From positions 186,001 through 250,000 of the forward strand of contig NZ_SAIS01000001.1 of NCBI RefSeq assembly GCF_004360155.1: a DNA stretch of 64,000 nucleotides, written 5' to 3'. Both the position numbers and the translations under genes were made by a program. The first letter of the stretch is position 1, and every line of letters begins with the position of its first letter. This document shows positions 47,070-56,176 of the stretch, in pieces. Source of the stretch: Paraglaciecola marina (GTDB lineage: Bacteria > Pseudomonadota > Gammaproteobacteria > Enterobacterales > Alteromonadaceae). A model generated the notes under the pieces. It had not been told where the DNA came from. It did not search any database and was given only the letters and a program-made list of their open reading frames with translations.

Positions 47070-47081
47070 AGAGAGGATCTT

Positions 47082-47483
47082 ATGGGTCGAAAAATTAGAG
47101 TAGAAGACGAAGATGCAGAAATTGATATGACACCAATGCTTGACATAGTGTTTATCATGCTGATTTTCTTCATCGTAACTACCGTTTTTGTAAAAGAAGC
47201 GGGTATTGATGTAAACAAGCCAAACGGTACTCAATCTATCATGCCTAAAAACGCAAACATTTTTATCGCAGTAACAGCTGATGAAAAAGTGTGGATTGAT
47301 AAGCGTGAAGTAGATATTGATAGCGTTCGAGCTAACTTAGAACGTTTGATGGCAGAGCAGCCTTCTGATGTAATTATAATTCAAGCTGACAAAGAAGCCG
47401 AGCACGGTGTAGTTGTCGAAGTGATGGATCAAATTAAATCAGCTGGTATTGATCGAATCTCAATAGCAACGGCAGGTAGTTAA
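47082..47483 (+). CDS. exbD: biopolymer transporter ExbD
   Basis: Single-span partner of ExbB. The 133 residues include the membrane segment with the protonatable Asp (IDMTPMLDIVFIMLIFFIVTTVFV) and the periplasmic domain ending DQIKSAGIDRISIAT. An AGAGAGGA ribosome site precedes the ATG. Confidence 0.95.
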   Translation: MGRKIRVEDEDAEIDMTPMLDIVFIMLIFFIVTTVFVKEAGIDVNKPNGTQSIMPKNANIFIAVTADEKVWIDKREVDIDSVRANLERLMAEQPSDVIIIQADKEAEHGVVVEVMDQIKSAGIDRISIATAGS

Positions 47484-47484
47484 T

Positions 47485-48096
47485 ATGGGTCGATTAATAG
47501 TTTCTATATTAGTAGGGGCCGCGATAGCGTTTGGGCTTTTTGTATTGATGGCTAAACTCATATCTAATACATCTATGCCACCCAAAAAACAGACTGATTC
47601 GCCAATTATCGATATTGTTATGGCAACACCTGACGATGCGACGCAGTTGAGACAGCGAGTTCCGCCGCCTCCGCCGCCGCCGCCGAAGCAACCACCTAAA
47701 ATTGAACCGGTTGAACCTGATGTAGCTGACGTTAATACTGATGGACTTGGTTTTAGTATGCCGAGTGTAGATGTTGGTGGAGCCTCAGTGAATATTGGAG
47801 GTGTTGGAGCAATGCGTGATGGTGAAGCGACACCAATCGTCCGTATTGAACCTAAATATCCTGTACAGGCTGCTCGTGATGGTAAAGAAGGCTGGGTAAA
47901 ACTGTCTTTTACTATTAATGAAGTCGGTGGGGTTGAAGATGTTAAGGTTATTGAAGCCGACCCTAAACGTGTTTTCGACAGAGAAGCGCGTAGGGCCTTA
48001 GGTAAGTGGAAATACAAGCCTAAGATTGAAGACGGTAAACCAATGAAGCAATTCGGCCTAACTGTGCAATTAGACTTTAAGTTGGATCAATCATAA
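47485..48096 (+). CDS. tonB: energy transducer TonB
   Basis: Transmits the proton gradient to outer-membrane receptors. The 203 residues have an N-terminal span (about 4-25), a periplasmic proline stretch (RVPPPPPPPPKQPPKIEP, encoded by a CCG-rich run at 47663-47690), a glycine-rich linker and the C-terminal TonB domain (PIVRIEPKYPVQAARDGKEGWVKLSFTIN... ARRALGKWKYKP). It is short, like TonB2. The stop shares an A with the start of the TPR gene. Confidence 0.95.
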   Translation: MGRLIVSILVGAAIAFGLFVLMAKLISNTSMPPKKQTDSPIIDIVMATPDDATQLRQRVPPPPPPPPKQPPKIEPVEPDVADVNTDGLGFSMPSVDVGGASVNIGGVGAMRDGEATPIVRIEPKYPVQAARDGKEGWVKLSFTINEVGGVEDVKVIEADPKRVFDREARRALGKWKYKPKIEDGKPMKQFGLTVQLDFKLDQS

Positions 48097-49370
48097 TGAA
48101 GAAATATTTAAAACATTTGTGTGCGGTTTCAGCTCTAACTGTGGCTGTGGTTTCTCCTAGTGTTGTTTACGCGCAAGCTAAAGCAAAGCCGGTTGGACCA
48201 ATAGCTTGTCCAGACTATAAGCGAGGGCCTACTAATATACCTAGCCAAAAGGTAGGTAAAAAAGTAGGTCAAGCTTTAGAGTTTTATAATAACGATCAAG
48301 TAACTGAAGCATTAGACGTTTTATATGAAATTGAAACGTCTGATGGATTTGACCGAGCGTTTACTGATAGATTTATAGGTAACTTACTTGCCACGCAAAA
48401 TGGTCAAGGTAAGAAGTCTATAGAGTTTTTATCAAAAGCAGTGGCGTCAAATGAGTTAAATGACTCCGATCAAGTGGGGACTATTAAGTTAATTGCAGAC
48501 TTGAGTCTTCAAGAAGAAGAGTATGACGACGCTATTAAATGGTATAACCAGTGGATGGACGTTACTTGTAAAGAAGATTTTGATGCTTATTTCAGAATAT
48601 CTAACGCTTATTATCAAACTGGAAAGTTTGCTGAGATTATTGAGCCTATCAACAAAGCTATTAGCTTAGCTGATAAGCCAAATAAAACAGCCTATGCCCT
48701 GAAGATGACTTCTTATTACAATCGTAAAATGTATAAAGAAACTATCGCAGTTCAAGAAGATATTGTTAGGTTGTTCGCTGAAGATAAAGCGCAGTGGACG
48801 CAATTAGGATTCTTTTATTTATTAGTAGAAGACAATAAGAAAGCTTTATCTACTTTCGAAGTTGCTTATGGGCAAGGTTACTTGACTAAGGCAGCTGAGA
48901 TTAAAGCTTTAAGTCAACTATATACAATGAATGATATTCCAATCAAAGCCGCCAAGATACTTGAAGAGCATATTGAGTCTGGGCTAATTGAAAAAGATGC
49001 AAAAATGCTAACAAGCATAGCTACGTCTTATCAACAAGCTAAAGAATTTAAAGAAGCTGCTAGTTATTATGAACAGTCAGCTCTTTTATCTTCTGACCCT
49101 GATATGTATCAGAAACAAGGAGTTATGCTTTATATTGCTGAAAGATATAACGAATCTTTAGTTGCCTTACAGAAAGCCTTAGATGGTGGTTCTGATAAGG
49201 TTGGGCGTATCCATTTGACTATGATGGAAGCGAACTTTTATAAAGGTAGTTTCAAAACAGCTTATAAACATGTGTTAGAGGCTAAAAAGGATAAATCAAC
49301 GGCTCGTAGTGCGAGAAGTTGGGAACCTTATATAAAAGAAAAAGCCAAAAACCGTGGTATAACACTTTAG
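48096..49370 (+). CDS. TPR protein of the TonB2-type operon
   Basis: A 424-residue exported protein with signal peptide 1-28 (VSALTVAVVSPSVVYAQA) and TPR repeats through the rest. A TPR protein directly after tonB2 is the conserved final gene of the Vibrio locus. It probably acts in the periplasm as a scaffold for the energy-transducing complex. A terminator follows the stop. Confidence 0.9.
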   Translation: MKKYLKHLCAVSALTVAVVSPSVVYAQAKAKPVGPIACPDYKRGPTNIPSQKVGKKVGQALEFYNNDQVTEALDVLYEIETSDGFDRAFTDRFIGNLLATQNGQGKKSIEFLSKAVASNELNDSDQVGTIKLIADLSLQEEEYDDAIKWYNQWMDVTCKEDFDAYFRISNAYYQTGKFAEIIEPINKAISLADKPNKTAYALKMTSYYNRKMYKETIAVQEDIVRLFAEDKAQWTQLGFFYLLVEDNKKALSTFEVAYGQGYLTKAAEIKALSQLYTMNDIPIKAAKILEEHIESGLIEKDAKMLTSIATSYQQAKEFKEAASYYEQSALLSSDPDMYQKQGVMLYIAERYNESLVALQKALDGGSDKVGRIHLTMMEANFYKGSFKTAYKHVLEAKKDKSTARSARSWEPYIKEKAKNRGITL

Positions 49371-49373
49371 TTT

Positions 49374-49399
49374 AAAAAGCTCCTTAGGGAGCTTTTTTT
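49374..49399. terminator. terminator between the TonB operon and tmcA
   Basis: Stem AAAAAGCTCC / GGAGCTTTTT with a TTAG loop and a seven-T tract, between convergent genes. The A-tract on the left makes it suitable for both strands. Confidence 0.9.
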
Positions 49400-49432
49400 A
49401 TAGCCATTATAAGCTTTGTATCAAAACAAAGA

Positions 49433-51526
49433 TCAAAGTAGTTTTTTAATACTTTGCCTTAGCATTACCTCAATCTGCTTTTTCCCTGTTAAATTAAACT
49501 CAGCGGCTAATTGTTCATACGTTTTAGATTGGAATATCATAGCGGTTAAAAATAGTGCTTCTGTAGTGCCTATGATGCTTTCGTAGTTTAGATTCGAGGA
49601 TACAGTCAGATAGACATCCCTAAGGCAAGTAGATAATTGCCTGTTACCTCTTAAGAATTGGTCTAGCTTTCCTTCATTATAAGTATGTTTTTTAGCCTTC
49701 AAACTAAGAATTAAAGCTAGTGCAATATCAGTTGGTAGGCTCTTTAATGTTTTATTAAGGTTAAACCTAAGTTCATCAGAAAACTCTAAAGTTAATTTTG
49801 GGGTTAGATTTGTACTAAGGCTTTTTAAGGTTTTTATACAGATACAGTTATATTCCCCGCTAGAAATTTCAGGCTTTTGTCCTAAGTGAACTAAATCAAA
49901 GTTAGCTTTTTTCCAAAAAGTTATCATTTCAGAATTTGCACCAAAAGCTGCGCTTAGAAAGCCAATATCTCTTTTTAGAGCATATTGTTCTAAATAGGTT
50001 AATAGCGCTAGTCCTAACCCCCTACGTTGATACTTTGCATCGATAGCAATGCGGCTGATCCGCCATTGTTTTATGGTACTTAATTCAGGAATATTATATT
50101 GGGCAGTAAGTTGTTGGCTCACTAAATGCCCTTTAACACGCCTATAACAGCTAGCAATTTCATTTTTAATGGGTGCTAAATTTTCGCCACCTTCTTCGAT
50201 AACCTGAACAACACCAATAATATTATCGGCTGTCATTAATACAAAACATGTTTGATCAGGAGAGTCTAATAATCGTTGGAGGTCATCAGGGCTAGTTTGG
50301 TAGTGGGCATTAAGTAACAACTGAAATATTTGCTCCAGTGTTTCATTATTTTTTAACAATTCCGACTTTGATAATTTTCTAAAATGGAAGTTTTTATTAT
50401 CATTTGGTTTATGCGTTTTAGCTTTATAGTCATAAAACATAGTATTAAACCAAAAGCTTTCTAGCACATCTTCGTTATACCATCGAATTGGTTGTTTTAA
50501 ATGAACTCTTTTATAGTTAGGCTTTAGTTTTTTTAACTGCTGAGTAAACTTTATCTCAAAGCCACGTCCACTGCCTTCATAACCGTGACTAGTTGAGCTA
50601 AAAATGATTCTTGGAAATTTTTGCAAGAGCTTTGTAAGAATATGTATTGGAATTGCGGCCGCTTCATCTACAAAGATAACGTTAGGTAATTCATCAGCTA
50701 ACAATAGTTGGTCTATAGGTTTGAAAATAAGTGTGCTGTTATCTAATTTCAATGAGTACTTACTGTGTTCAATATTGCTTGGTAGAGATTTTTTTGCGTG
50801 TTTAAAAACTTGTTCGATATTGACAGCAAGCGGAGCACTAACCCATATAGTTATGGGTGCCATTTGCATTAATTTTGCTGCGGCGAGCCCTAGAGCAGAT
50901 GATTTACCTCTTCCACGGTCAGCAGTTAGTAGAAGTGGTCTATTGGCACGGCCGTGGGCGTGTTTACATACTAATTGAACGGCATTTTCCTGTTCTAATA
51001 GTTGATTTCTTATATGTTCATCTTTGCTTATACATATTGGGGAGCGAAATAATTGTTCAGTTAACATAGCAACTGACGGATCATTTAAAAAAGCACTACT
51101 TAAATAATCATAAAACAGGTTTTCAACAGTGATCTGCTTAAGGCCGTAGGATATTCGATTAATATTCTCTGGATCTGCAAAGGTTTTCCATTCTTCGAAA
51201 TCAGGACAAAGAATTATCATTAGGCCGCCAGCTTTTATGGTGCCGCTCAAGGCCATGGCGGCATTGGCTCTAAAGCCTTCGAAGCAATCTAGAATTAAAT
51301 AATTATGCTCTTGTCCTAGTCTGCTTCGGTAATCCTTAATATTGATATGTTTGATATTTAACTGAGGGCTTCCTACCCATAAGGTTTCTTCATTAGCTAA
51401 TTGAATGATTGGACTAAGGTTTTTGGATACCCAGTCTCTATTGCCACTTATAACTAATAATTGTCTATGACATTTTTCTTCATTTCGTTTTTGAAGCCAA
51501 ATACTTAATTGACTAGCTGAATTCAC
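49433..51526 (-). CDS. tmcA: tRNA(Met) cytidine acetyltransferase TmcA
   Basis: Makes N4-acetylcytidine at the wobble base of elongator tRNA-Met. The 697 residues have an N-terminal DUF1726 domain, a helicase-like module (Walker A LLTADRGRGKSSALGLAAA, Walker B VIFVDEAAAIP), and a GNAT domain (ISRIAIDAKYQRRGLGLALLTYLE, FLSAAFGANSEMITFWKKANF). The start is GTG 51526. Confidence 0.95.
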   Translation of the reverse strand: MNSASQLSIWLQKRNEEKCHRQLLVISGNRDWVSKNLSPIIQLANEETLWVGSPQLNIKHINIKDYRSRLGQEHNYLILDCFEGFRANAAMALSGTIKAGGLMIILCPDFEEWKTFADPENINRISYGLKQITVENLFYDYLSSAFLNDPSVAMLTEQLFRSPICISKDEHIRNQLLEQENAVQLVCKHAHGRANRPLLLTADRGRGKSSALGLAAAKLMQMAPITIWVSAPLAVNIEQVFKHAKKSLPSNIEHSKYSLKLDNSTLIFKPIDQLLLADELPNVIFVDEAAAIPIHILTKLLQKFPRIIFSSTSHGYEGSGRGFEIKFTQQLKKLKPNYKRVHLKQPIRWYNEDVLESFWFNTMFYDYKAKTHKPNDNKNFHFRKLSKSELLKNNETLEQIFQLLLNAHYQTSPDDLQRLLDSPDQTCFVLMTADNIIGVVQVIEEGGENLAPIKNEIASCYRRVKGHLVSQQLTAQYNIPELSTIKQWRISRIAIDAKYQRRGLGLALLTYLEQYALKRDIGFLSAAFGANSEMITFWKKANFDLVHLGQKPEISSGEYNCICIKTLKSLSTNLTPKLTLEFSDELRFNLNKTLKSLPTDIALALILSLKAKKHTYNEGKLDQFLRGNRQLSTCLRDVYLTVSSNLNYESIIGTTEALFLTAMIFQSKTYEQLAAEFNLTGKKQIEVMLRQSIKKLL

Positions 51527-51589
51527 TTATTTAGGATCCATTGTCCGCACCAATGTGTGTAGTGTATGCAAAGTTACTAAGGAATACGA

Positions 51590-51967
51590 ATGCGCTTTTT
51601 ATCTAGAAGGTTAGTCATGCCCAATGACTTAAATTATGCAAACTCTTTATTTGGAGGAAGGGCGTTAGAATGGATTGATGAAGAAGCTGCTATCTATGCT
51701 ATTTGCCAATTAGATACCAATGTACTAGTAACAAAACATATTGGGGAGATTAGTTTTGAGTCTCCGGCAATGCAAGGAGATGTTGTTGAATTTGGACTTG
51801 AGACAAAAAAGGTTGGGCGAACCTCAATTACTATTACATGTTTGGTGAGAAATAAAATTACTAAAAAGACAATCTGTGTAGCAGATGATATTGTCTTCGT
51901 GAGTCTAGATGCTGAAACTAGGCAACCTAAACCCCATGGGAAGACAAATTCACTATTAGAGCAGTAA
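51590..51967 (+). CDS. hotdog-fold acyl-CoA thioesterase
   Basis: A 125-residue thioesterase of the YciA/BFIT type: RRLVMPNDLNYANSLFGGRALEWIDEEAAI with the catalytic Asn/Asp region, and the C-terminal strand SITITCLVRNK. The ATG follows AAGGAATACGA. It hydrolyses acyl-CoA; chain-length preference cannot be read from sequence. It is divergent from tmcA. Confidence 0.9.
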   Translation: MRFLSRRLVMPNDLNYANSLFGGRALEWIDEEAAIYAICQLDTNVLVTKHIGEISFESPAMQGDVVEFGLETKKVGRTSITITCLVRNKITKKTICVADDIVFVSLDAETRQPKPHGKTNSLLEQ

Positions 51968-52033
51968 TTTTAACTATAAGTTTAATCTAGTCTACCTGCG
52001 CTCTTGCTAAAGTGATTTAACGGATGAATACAA

Positions 52034-52885
52034 TTGAAATTGTTTTATAGAATATTTCTACCCCTGTTTTTTAATATAGTCATTGTAGAAATGATATTTG
52101 CTACAGAAAATCCTGATTACACCTTTTTGGAAGAGTATATGCTGCCAGCAGAGCTAAAAGAAACATCGGCTCTGTTCTGTTCTAAAAATGAGACTGCCTT
52201 TACCTTGAATGACTCTGGAAATAAGCCAGTAATCTATGAAATAGATAGCAAAGCAAACATAGTTAATGAACGTTTGTTTAAAGTGAAGAACAGGGATTGG
52301 GAAGCGATAACAGGAGATGGTACTCACTTATACATTGGTGACATTGGTAACAATAGTGGGAATAGAAAGACCTTAAAAATACAAGAAATCTTAGAAAATG
52401 GAGCGGCACACAAACCCAACACAGTTCGTTTTACTTATCAAAATAATCCATTAAAAGAAAATAAGTATCTAAATCACGATTATGATGCTGAGGCGCTGGT
52501 AAATGTAAACGAGTTTTTGTATCTATTTTCAAAAAGTTGGGATACGGGGACATTATTTGTTTATCGCTTAGACAAAGTTAACCCCAATCAAGGCATTAAA
52601 TCAATAGCAAAAGTTAATGGGCTACCTGGTGTAATCACGGGTGGAGACTATGATCACAAGAATAAGCGCTTTATCTTAGTTGGCTATAAAATGTGGTTAT
52701 GGGGTTTCTTTTCACCTTTTATTACAATTTTGGACGAACAACTAAATGTAGTTAAATTTTTTGATTTGGAAGGGTATGGCCAAGTTGAAGGAGTTTGCGT
52801 TGCGAAAAAAGGAGAAGTTTGGTTTACGCAAGAAAGCTCATTTTTTTCCAAAAATAAACTTGTAAAAATTAAAGTGACTGAGTAA
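52034..52885 (+). CDS. exported beta-propeller-like protein of unknown function
   Basis: A 283-residue protein with a signal peptide (about 1-23). The body shows repeated blade-like segments (TLNDSGNKPVIYEIDSKANIVNE, RDWEAITGDGTHLYIGDIGNN, VITGGDYDHKNKRFILVGY, GQVEGVCVAKKGEVWFTQE), as in six-bladed propellers of the SdiA-regulated or phytase-like type. The start must be TTG 52034, as no ATG is in frame before the signal peptide. I cannot assign a function. Confidence 0.7.
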   Translation: MKLFYRIFLPLFFNIVIVEMIFATENPDYTFLEEYMLPAELKETSALFCSKNETAFTLNDSGNKPVIYEIDSKANIVNERLFKVKNRDWEAITGDGTHLYIGDIGNNSGNRKTLKIQEILENGAAHKPNTVRFTYQNNPLKENKYLNHDYDAEALVNVNEFLYLFSKSWDTGTLFVYRLDKVNPNQGIKSIAKVNGLPGVITGGDYDHKNKRFILVGYKMWLWGFFSPFITILDEQLNVVKFFDLEGYGQVEGVCVAKKGEVWFTQESSFFSKNKLVKIKVTE

Positions 52886-52996
52886 ATATCATTTAGCTCT
52901 TTCACATGCATATACTGCTATTGCTAATCAGTTTGGCACTGTTAGACTATGCAAGCTGAGAACATTTGCTATGAAAGTATATTGATTGTTCTTTTC

Positions 52997-53082
52997 ACCA
53001 GGGGGTGCCTTACTGGCTGAGAATTGAGCTTTGACTCATAAACCCTTACACCTGATCCGGATAATGCCGGCGTAGGAATGGT
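52997..53082 (+). promoter_or_regulatory. TPP riboswitch (THI element)
   Basis: Contains the conserved core in order: GGGGTGCC, GGCTGAGA, AACCCTT, ACCTGATCCGGATAATGCCGGCGTAGGAA, closed by an ACCA/TGGT stem. It binds thiamine pyrophosphate. The downstream sequence (53117-53148) forms a hairpin over the ribosome site of the receptor gene, so control is probably at translation. Confidence 0.96.
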
Positions 53083-53116
53083 CAGAGTTAGTTATCCCCA
53101 TTTACCTGCCGTAAAG

Positions 53117-53148
53117 CCGGATCTTTTCAAAACACACTGAAGAGATCC
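53117..53148 (+). promoter_or_regulatory. riboswitch expression platform: Shine-Dalgarno sequestering hairpin
   Basis: GGATCTTTTC (53119-53128) pairs with GAAGAGATCC (53139-53148) with one G-U, covering the AAGAG ribosome site before ATG 53156. CCGGATC (53117-53123) is also a perfect complement of GATCCGG (53054-53060) inside the aptamer. Without TPP that pairing would open the hairpin. Confidence 0.7.
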
Positions 53149-53155
53149 TCTTATA

Positions 53156-55258
53156 ATGATATTTAGTAAAAAGCCTTTGGCTAGTTTAATTAGTTGTTTG
53201 TTAGTTAACACCTATGTTAACGCTCAAACCAGTCAAGACCAAACACCAGAAGAAAATATTGAAGTTATAACCGTTCAAGGCGCATTGACCGCTACGCCAC
53301 TATCTAAAATGGCAACCAGCATTTCTGTTTTAGATGAAACGACGATTGCACAGAGACAAGCGCAACACCTTGAAGAAATTTTAAACCGTGCAGCTAACGT
53401 AAATTTTGCTAGTGGCGCGAGTCGTGGTCGTTTCATTCAAATTCGAGGCATAGGCGAACGTAGCCAATTCACCGACCCAGTTAACCCTTCTGTTGGCTAT
53501 TTAGTTGATGGGATAAATTATTCTGGATTATTAGCTGGTGCTAGTACTTTTGATATAGGTCAAGTAGAAATATTCAAAGGCCCAAATAGTGCGCGTTTTG
53601 GTGCTGACGGCTTAGCTGGAATGATCAATGTAATTAGTAATGAAGCGAGTGACGAAACTAGCTTTGATGCACAGTTTGGGGCGGCTAATTACGGTAGTTG
53701 GAATATAGGCGCTGCAGTTGGGGGAGCAATTATTGATTCATTAGACTATCGCTTGTCGGTACATCAAAATACTAGTGATGGTTTTATTGAAAATATCTGG
53801 TTAGGTCGTGACGATACTAATAATGTTGATGAGTTGACCGCGAGAGGCAAGCTTAGTTGGCAGGTAACGGATGACTTATCCATCAATACAGTTGTTCATT
53901 TAATTGATGTTAATAATGGATACGATGCTTTTTCTCTAAATAGAGACAGAACCACCTTATCTGATGAGCCTGGTTTCGATACACAAGAGAGTGAAGCGGT
54001 TGCTGTTACCCTTGATTACGAAGGTTTAGAATCTGCTGACCTTAAGGTACAAACTAGTTTTATGCAAGCTGACTTAGGTTATGGATACGACGAAGATTGG
54101 AGCTACGTAGGTATCGCTCCAGGATGGGAATACTCATCAACAGATTATTACTTTAGAGATCGTGAAGATTCAAGCTTTGAAGCCAAACTAAGTAGTAAGA
54201 TTAGCGAAGCTAACGCCTGGGTTGTTGGCTTGTATTTTGCTGATGAAACAGAAGACTTAACGCGAGAATATACCTGGCTAGCTAACCCTTTTGAAAGTCA
54301 GGTTGACCGTGTTGATTTTGCGTTATTTGGAGAATATAAATTCAGTTTATCTGACACTCAATGGTTAACTACAAGTTTGCGCTTAGCTTCACAGACACTT
54401 GATTATGTTGACTCCAATTTAATTGATGAAAAAATCGACCATACAGATTGGGGAGCGGAAGTAAGCTATCACCAAAATGTAGGTGACACCAGTATGCTTT
54501 ATCTTAGTTTATTACGTAGCTATAAGATGGGCGGCGTTAATGGCCAATCTCTTAGTAAAGTAGATGATGAAGATGTTGCAGAGTTTAGACAAACCATCTT
54601 AGATAATGCCATTTTTGATGCTGAATCTCTTATTGGAATTGAATTCGGAATAAAAGGTGCTAACCAAGATGGCACTTTGACGTTAGATTTCAGTACCTTT
54701 TATCAAAAACGCGATGATGTGCAATATAAAAACTCTATAGTTAACGGCCAGTCCTTTGTTGATTTTTATGAGAACTCTACCGATGGTAAAAACTATGGTA
54801 TTGAAGCAAGTCTAAACTATATGTTATCTGAGAGCCTAAATACCTTCGCTAATATTGGTTATTTGAGAACTGAGATCAGTAATATTACCCGTCAAGATGG
54901 TTCAAATATTGATGGGCGTGATCAAGCTCATGCGCCTACATACCATGTAAATGCTGGCGTAAATTGGCAGCTCTCAGATAGTGTAAATTGGTTGATTGAA
55001 TTTGATGCTAAAGATGAATTCTATTATTCATTCAGTCATGACAACAAATCAGATTCAATGCTACTTGTCCATACTAGCTTAGACCTTGAGCTATTCAATT
55101 GGCGAGTTAGCTTGTACGCCCGAAATTTATTTGATGAAGAGTATGCTAATCGCGGGTTTTATTTTCCTAACGATCCCCGTGACGAATACTTACCCCATGT
55201 ATGGGAGCAGTTTGGTGAGCCCCGTCGTGTAGGTGTTAATTTTAAATACCAATACTAA
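53156..55258 (+). CDS. TonB-dependent receptor, probable thiamine outer-membrane transporter
   Basis: A 700-residue outer-membrane receptor. The signal peptide is residues 1-23. A TonB-box-like IEVITVQG precedes the plug domain (about 45-155; RGIGERSQFTDPVNPSVGYLVDG, NSARFGADGLAGMINVIS). The barrel ends VNFKYQY, with terminal Tyr. A TPP riboswitch directly upstream and thiamine genes downstream identify thiamine, or a thiamine precursor or phosphate, as the ligand. It likely depends on the TonB system at 44-49 kb. Confidence 0.93.
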   Translation: MIFSKKPLASLISCLLVNTYVNAQTSQDQTPEENIEVITVQGALTATPLSKMATSISVLDETTIAQRQAQHLEEILNRAANVNFASGASRGRFIQIRGIGERSQFTDPVNPSVGYLVDGINYSGLLAGASTFDIGQVEIFKGPNSARFGADGLAGMINVISNEASDETSFDAQFGAANYGSWNIGAAVGGAIIDSLDYRLSVHQNTSDGFIENIWLGRDDTNNVDELTARGKLSWQVTDDLSINTVVHLIDVNNGYDAFSLNRDRTTLSDEPGFDTQESEAVAVTLDYEGLESADLKVQTSFMQADLGYGYDEDWSYVGIAPGWEYSSTDYYFRDREDSSFEAKLSSKISEANAWVVGLYFADETEDLTREYTWLANPFESQVDRVDFALFGEYKFSLSDTQWLTTSLRLASQTLDYVDSNLIDEKIDHTDWGAEVSYHQNVGDTSMLYLSLLRSYKMGGVNGQSLSKVDDEDVAEFRQTILDNAIFDAESLIGIEFGIKGANQDGTLTLDFSTFYQKRDDVQYKNSIVNGQSFVDFYENSTDGKNYGIEASLNYMLSESLNTFANIGYLRTEISNITRQDGSNIDGRDQAHAPTYHVNAGVNWQLSDSVNWLIEFDAKDEFYYSFSHDNKSDSMLLVHTSLDLELFNWRVSLYARNLFDEEYANRGFYFPNDPRDEYLPHVWEQFGEPRRVGVNFKYQY

Positions 55259-55269
55259 GTAACCTTTAT

Positions 55270-55299
55270 AAGCCGAGCTGAGAATTAGCTCGGCTTTTC
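55270..55299 (+). terminator. internal hairpin terminator in the thiamine operon
   Basis: Stem AAGCCGAGCT / AGCTCGGCTT with a seven-base loop, followed by TTCT, 11 bases after the receptor stop. It separates the receptor from the next genes and could reduce their expression relative to it. Confidence 0.65.
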
Positions 55300-55313
55300 T
55301 ATCTGGAGTTAAG

Positions 55314-55571
55314 ATGAAATTAGTCGCTGAATTATCTATGTATCCTTTAAAAGAGCAGTATATTGCTCCCATTCAAGATTTTATCGATCGTTTAAATAGT
55401 TATGACGATATAAAAGTTAGCACTAGTGCAACGAGCACAATTGTAAGTGGTGACTACTTACCTACTATGAAATTGTTAGCCGAAGAAATGCAACGAAGTC
55501 ACAAAGAGGTGGGCCAGGCTATTTTTGTGTGCAAGTTTCTTAATGGTAACAAAATGAGCACTGAGGTGTGA
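55314..55571 (+). CDS. thiamine-binding YkoF/MTH1187-family protein
   Basis: An 85-residue protein with LVAELSMYPLKEQYIAPIQDFIDRLN and STSATSTIVSGDY, the pattern of small thiamine/hydroxymethylpyrimidine-binding proteins. Its genes usually accompany thiamine transporters under TPP control. The ATG follows CTGGAGTTAAG. The stop overlaps the pnuT GTG by four bases. Confidence 0.82.
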   Translation: MKLVAELSMYPLKEQYIAPIQDFIDRLNSYDDIKVSTSATSTIVSGDYLPTMKLLAEEMQRSHKEVGQAIFVCKFLNGNKMSTEV

Positions 55572-56176
55572 TTGAAAGCTTTTTAGTTCAGTTTCAGAGT
55601 ACCTCTTGGCAGGAATGGATTGCGGTTATACTGGCGCTAGCCTATGTATACTTTGCAGCTAAACAGAATATTTGGTGTTGGCCCAGTGCACTAATAAGTA
55701 CGGCTATTTACACTTGGCTTTTCTGGAGTGTATCTTTACCGTTTCATACAGTTTTGAATGCCTACTATTTGATAATGGCGGTGTATGGTTGGCGTAAATG
55801 GAAAAATAGTTATAGTGAAACGCTCGCTGTTAAAGTTTGGCCATTGCGCTATCACCTTACTAGTATTGTTTTACTATCCTGTACTGCTTGGGCTTTAAGT
55901 TATTTTGCTAGCTCTGTATTAGATGCAGACTATTTATATTTGGACGCCTTTGTTACTGTTTTTAGTGTATTCACTACCTTTTTAGTAACCCATAAAGTCA
56001 GAGAAAACTGGTTATATTGGATCGCCATTAACGTTTTTGGTGCCTATCTGTATTTTGCCAAAGGCCTTGCTTTGACTGGTGTTTTATATCTCTTTTATGC
56101 TGGGTTTGCTATTTATGGATTTATTCAATGGCGTATTCAGCCTGATGCAGCTAAAGATACCAAAGTTGCCACATGA
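55568..56176 (+). CDS. pnuT: PnuC-family vitamin transporter, probable thiamine transporter PnuT
   Basis: An inner-membrane facilitator of 202 residues with about seven spans. It carries the PnuC signature WEWIAVILALAYVYFAAKQNIWCWPSALIST-like segment (WQEWIAVILALAYVY, QNIWCWPSALIST) and YYLIMAVYGWRKW. PnuC homologues carry nicotinamide riboside, riboflavin or thiamine; the operon context selects thiamine. Retention would come from the kinase that follows, whose start overlaps by four bases. Confidence 0.9.
   Translation: MIESFLVQFQSTSWQEWIAVILALAYVYFAAKQNIWCWPSALISTAIYTWLFWSVSLPFHTVLNAYYLIMAVYGWRKWKNSYSETLAVKVWPLRYHLTSIVLLSCTAWALSYFASSVLDADYLYLDAFVTVFSVFTTFLVTHKVRENWLYWIAINVFGAYLYFAKGLALTGVLYLFYAGFAIYGFIQWRIQPDAAKDTKVAT

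Noticed and set aside
47460-48017. Minus-strand Gly/Arg-rich frames opposite tonB
   Set aside because: They are produced by the CCG-rich polyproline stretch of TonB; the plus-strand gene explains the region.
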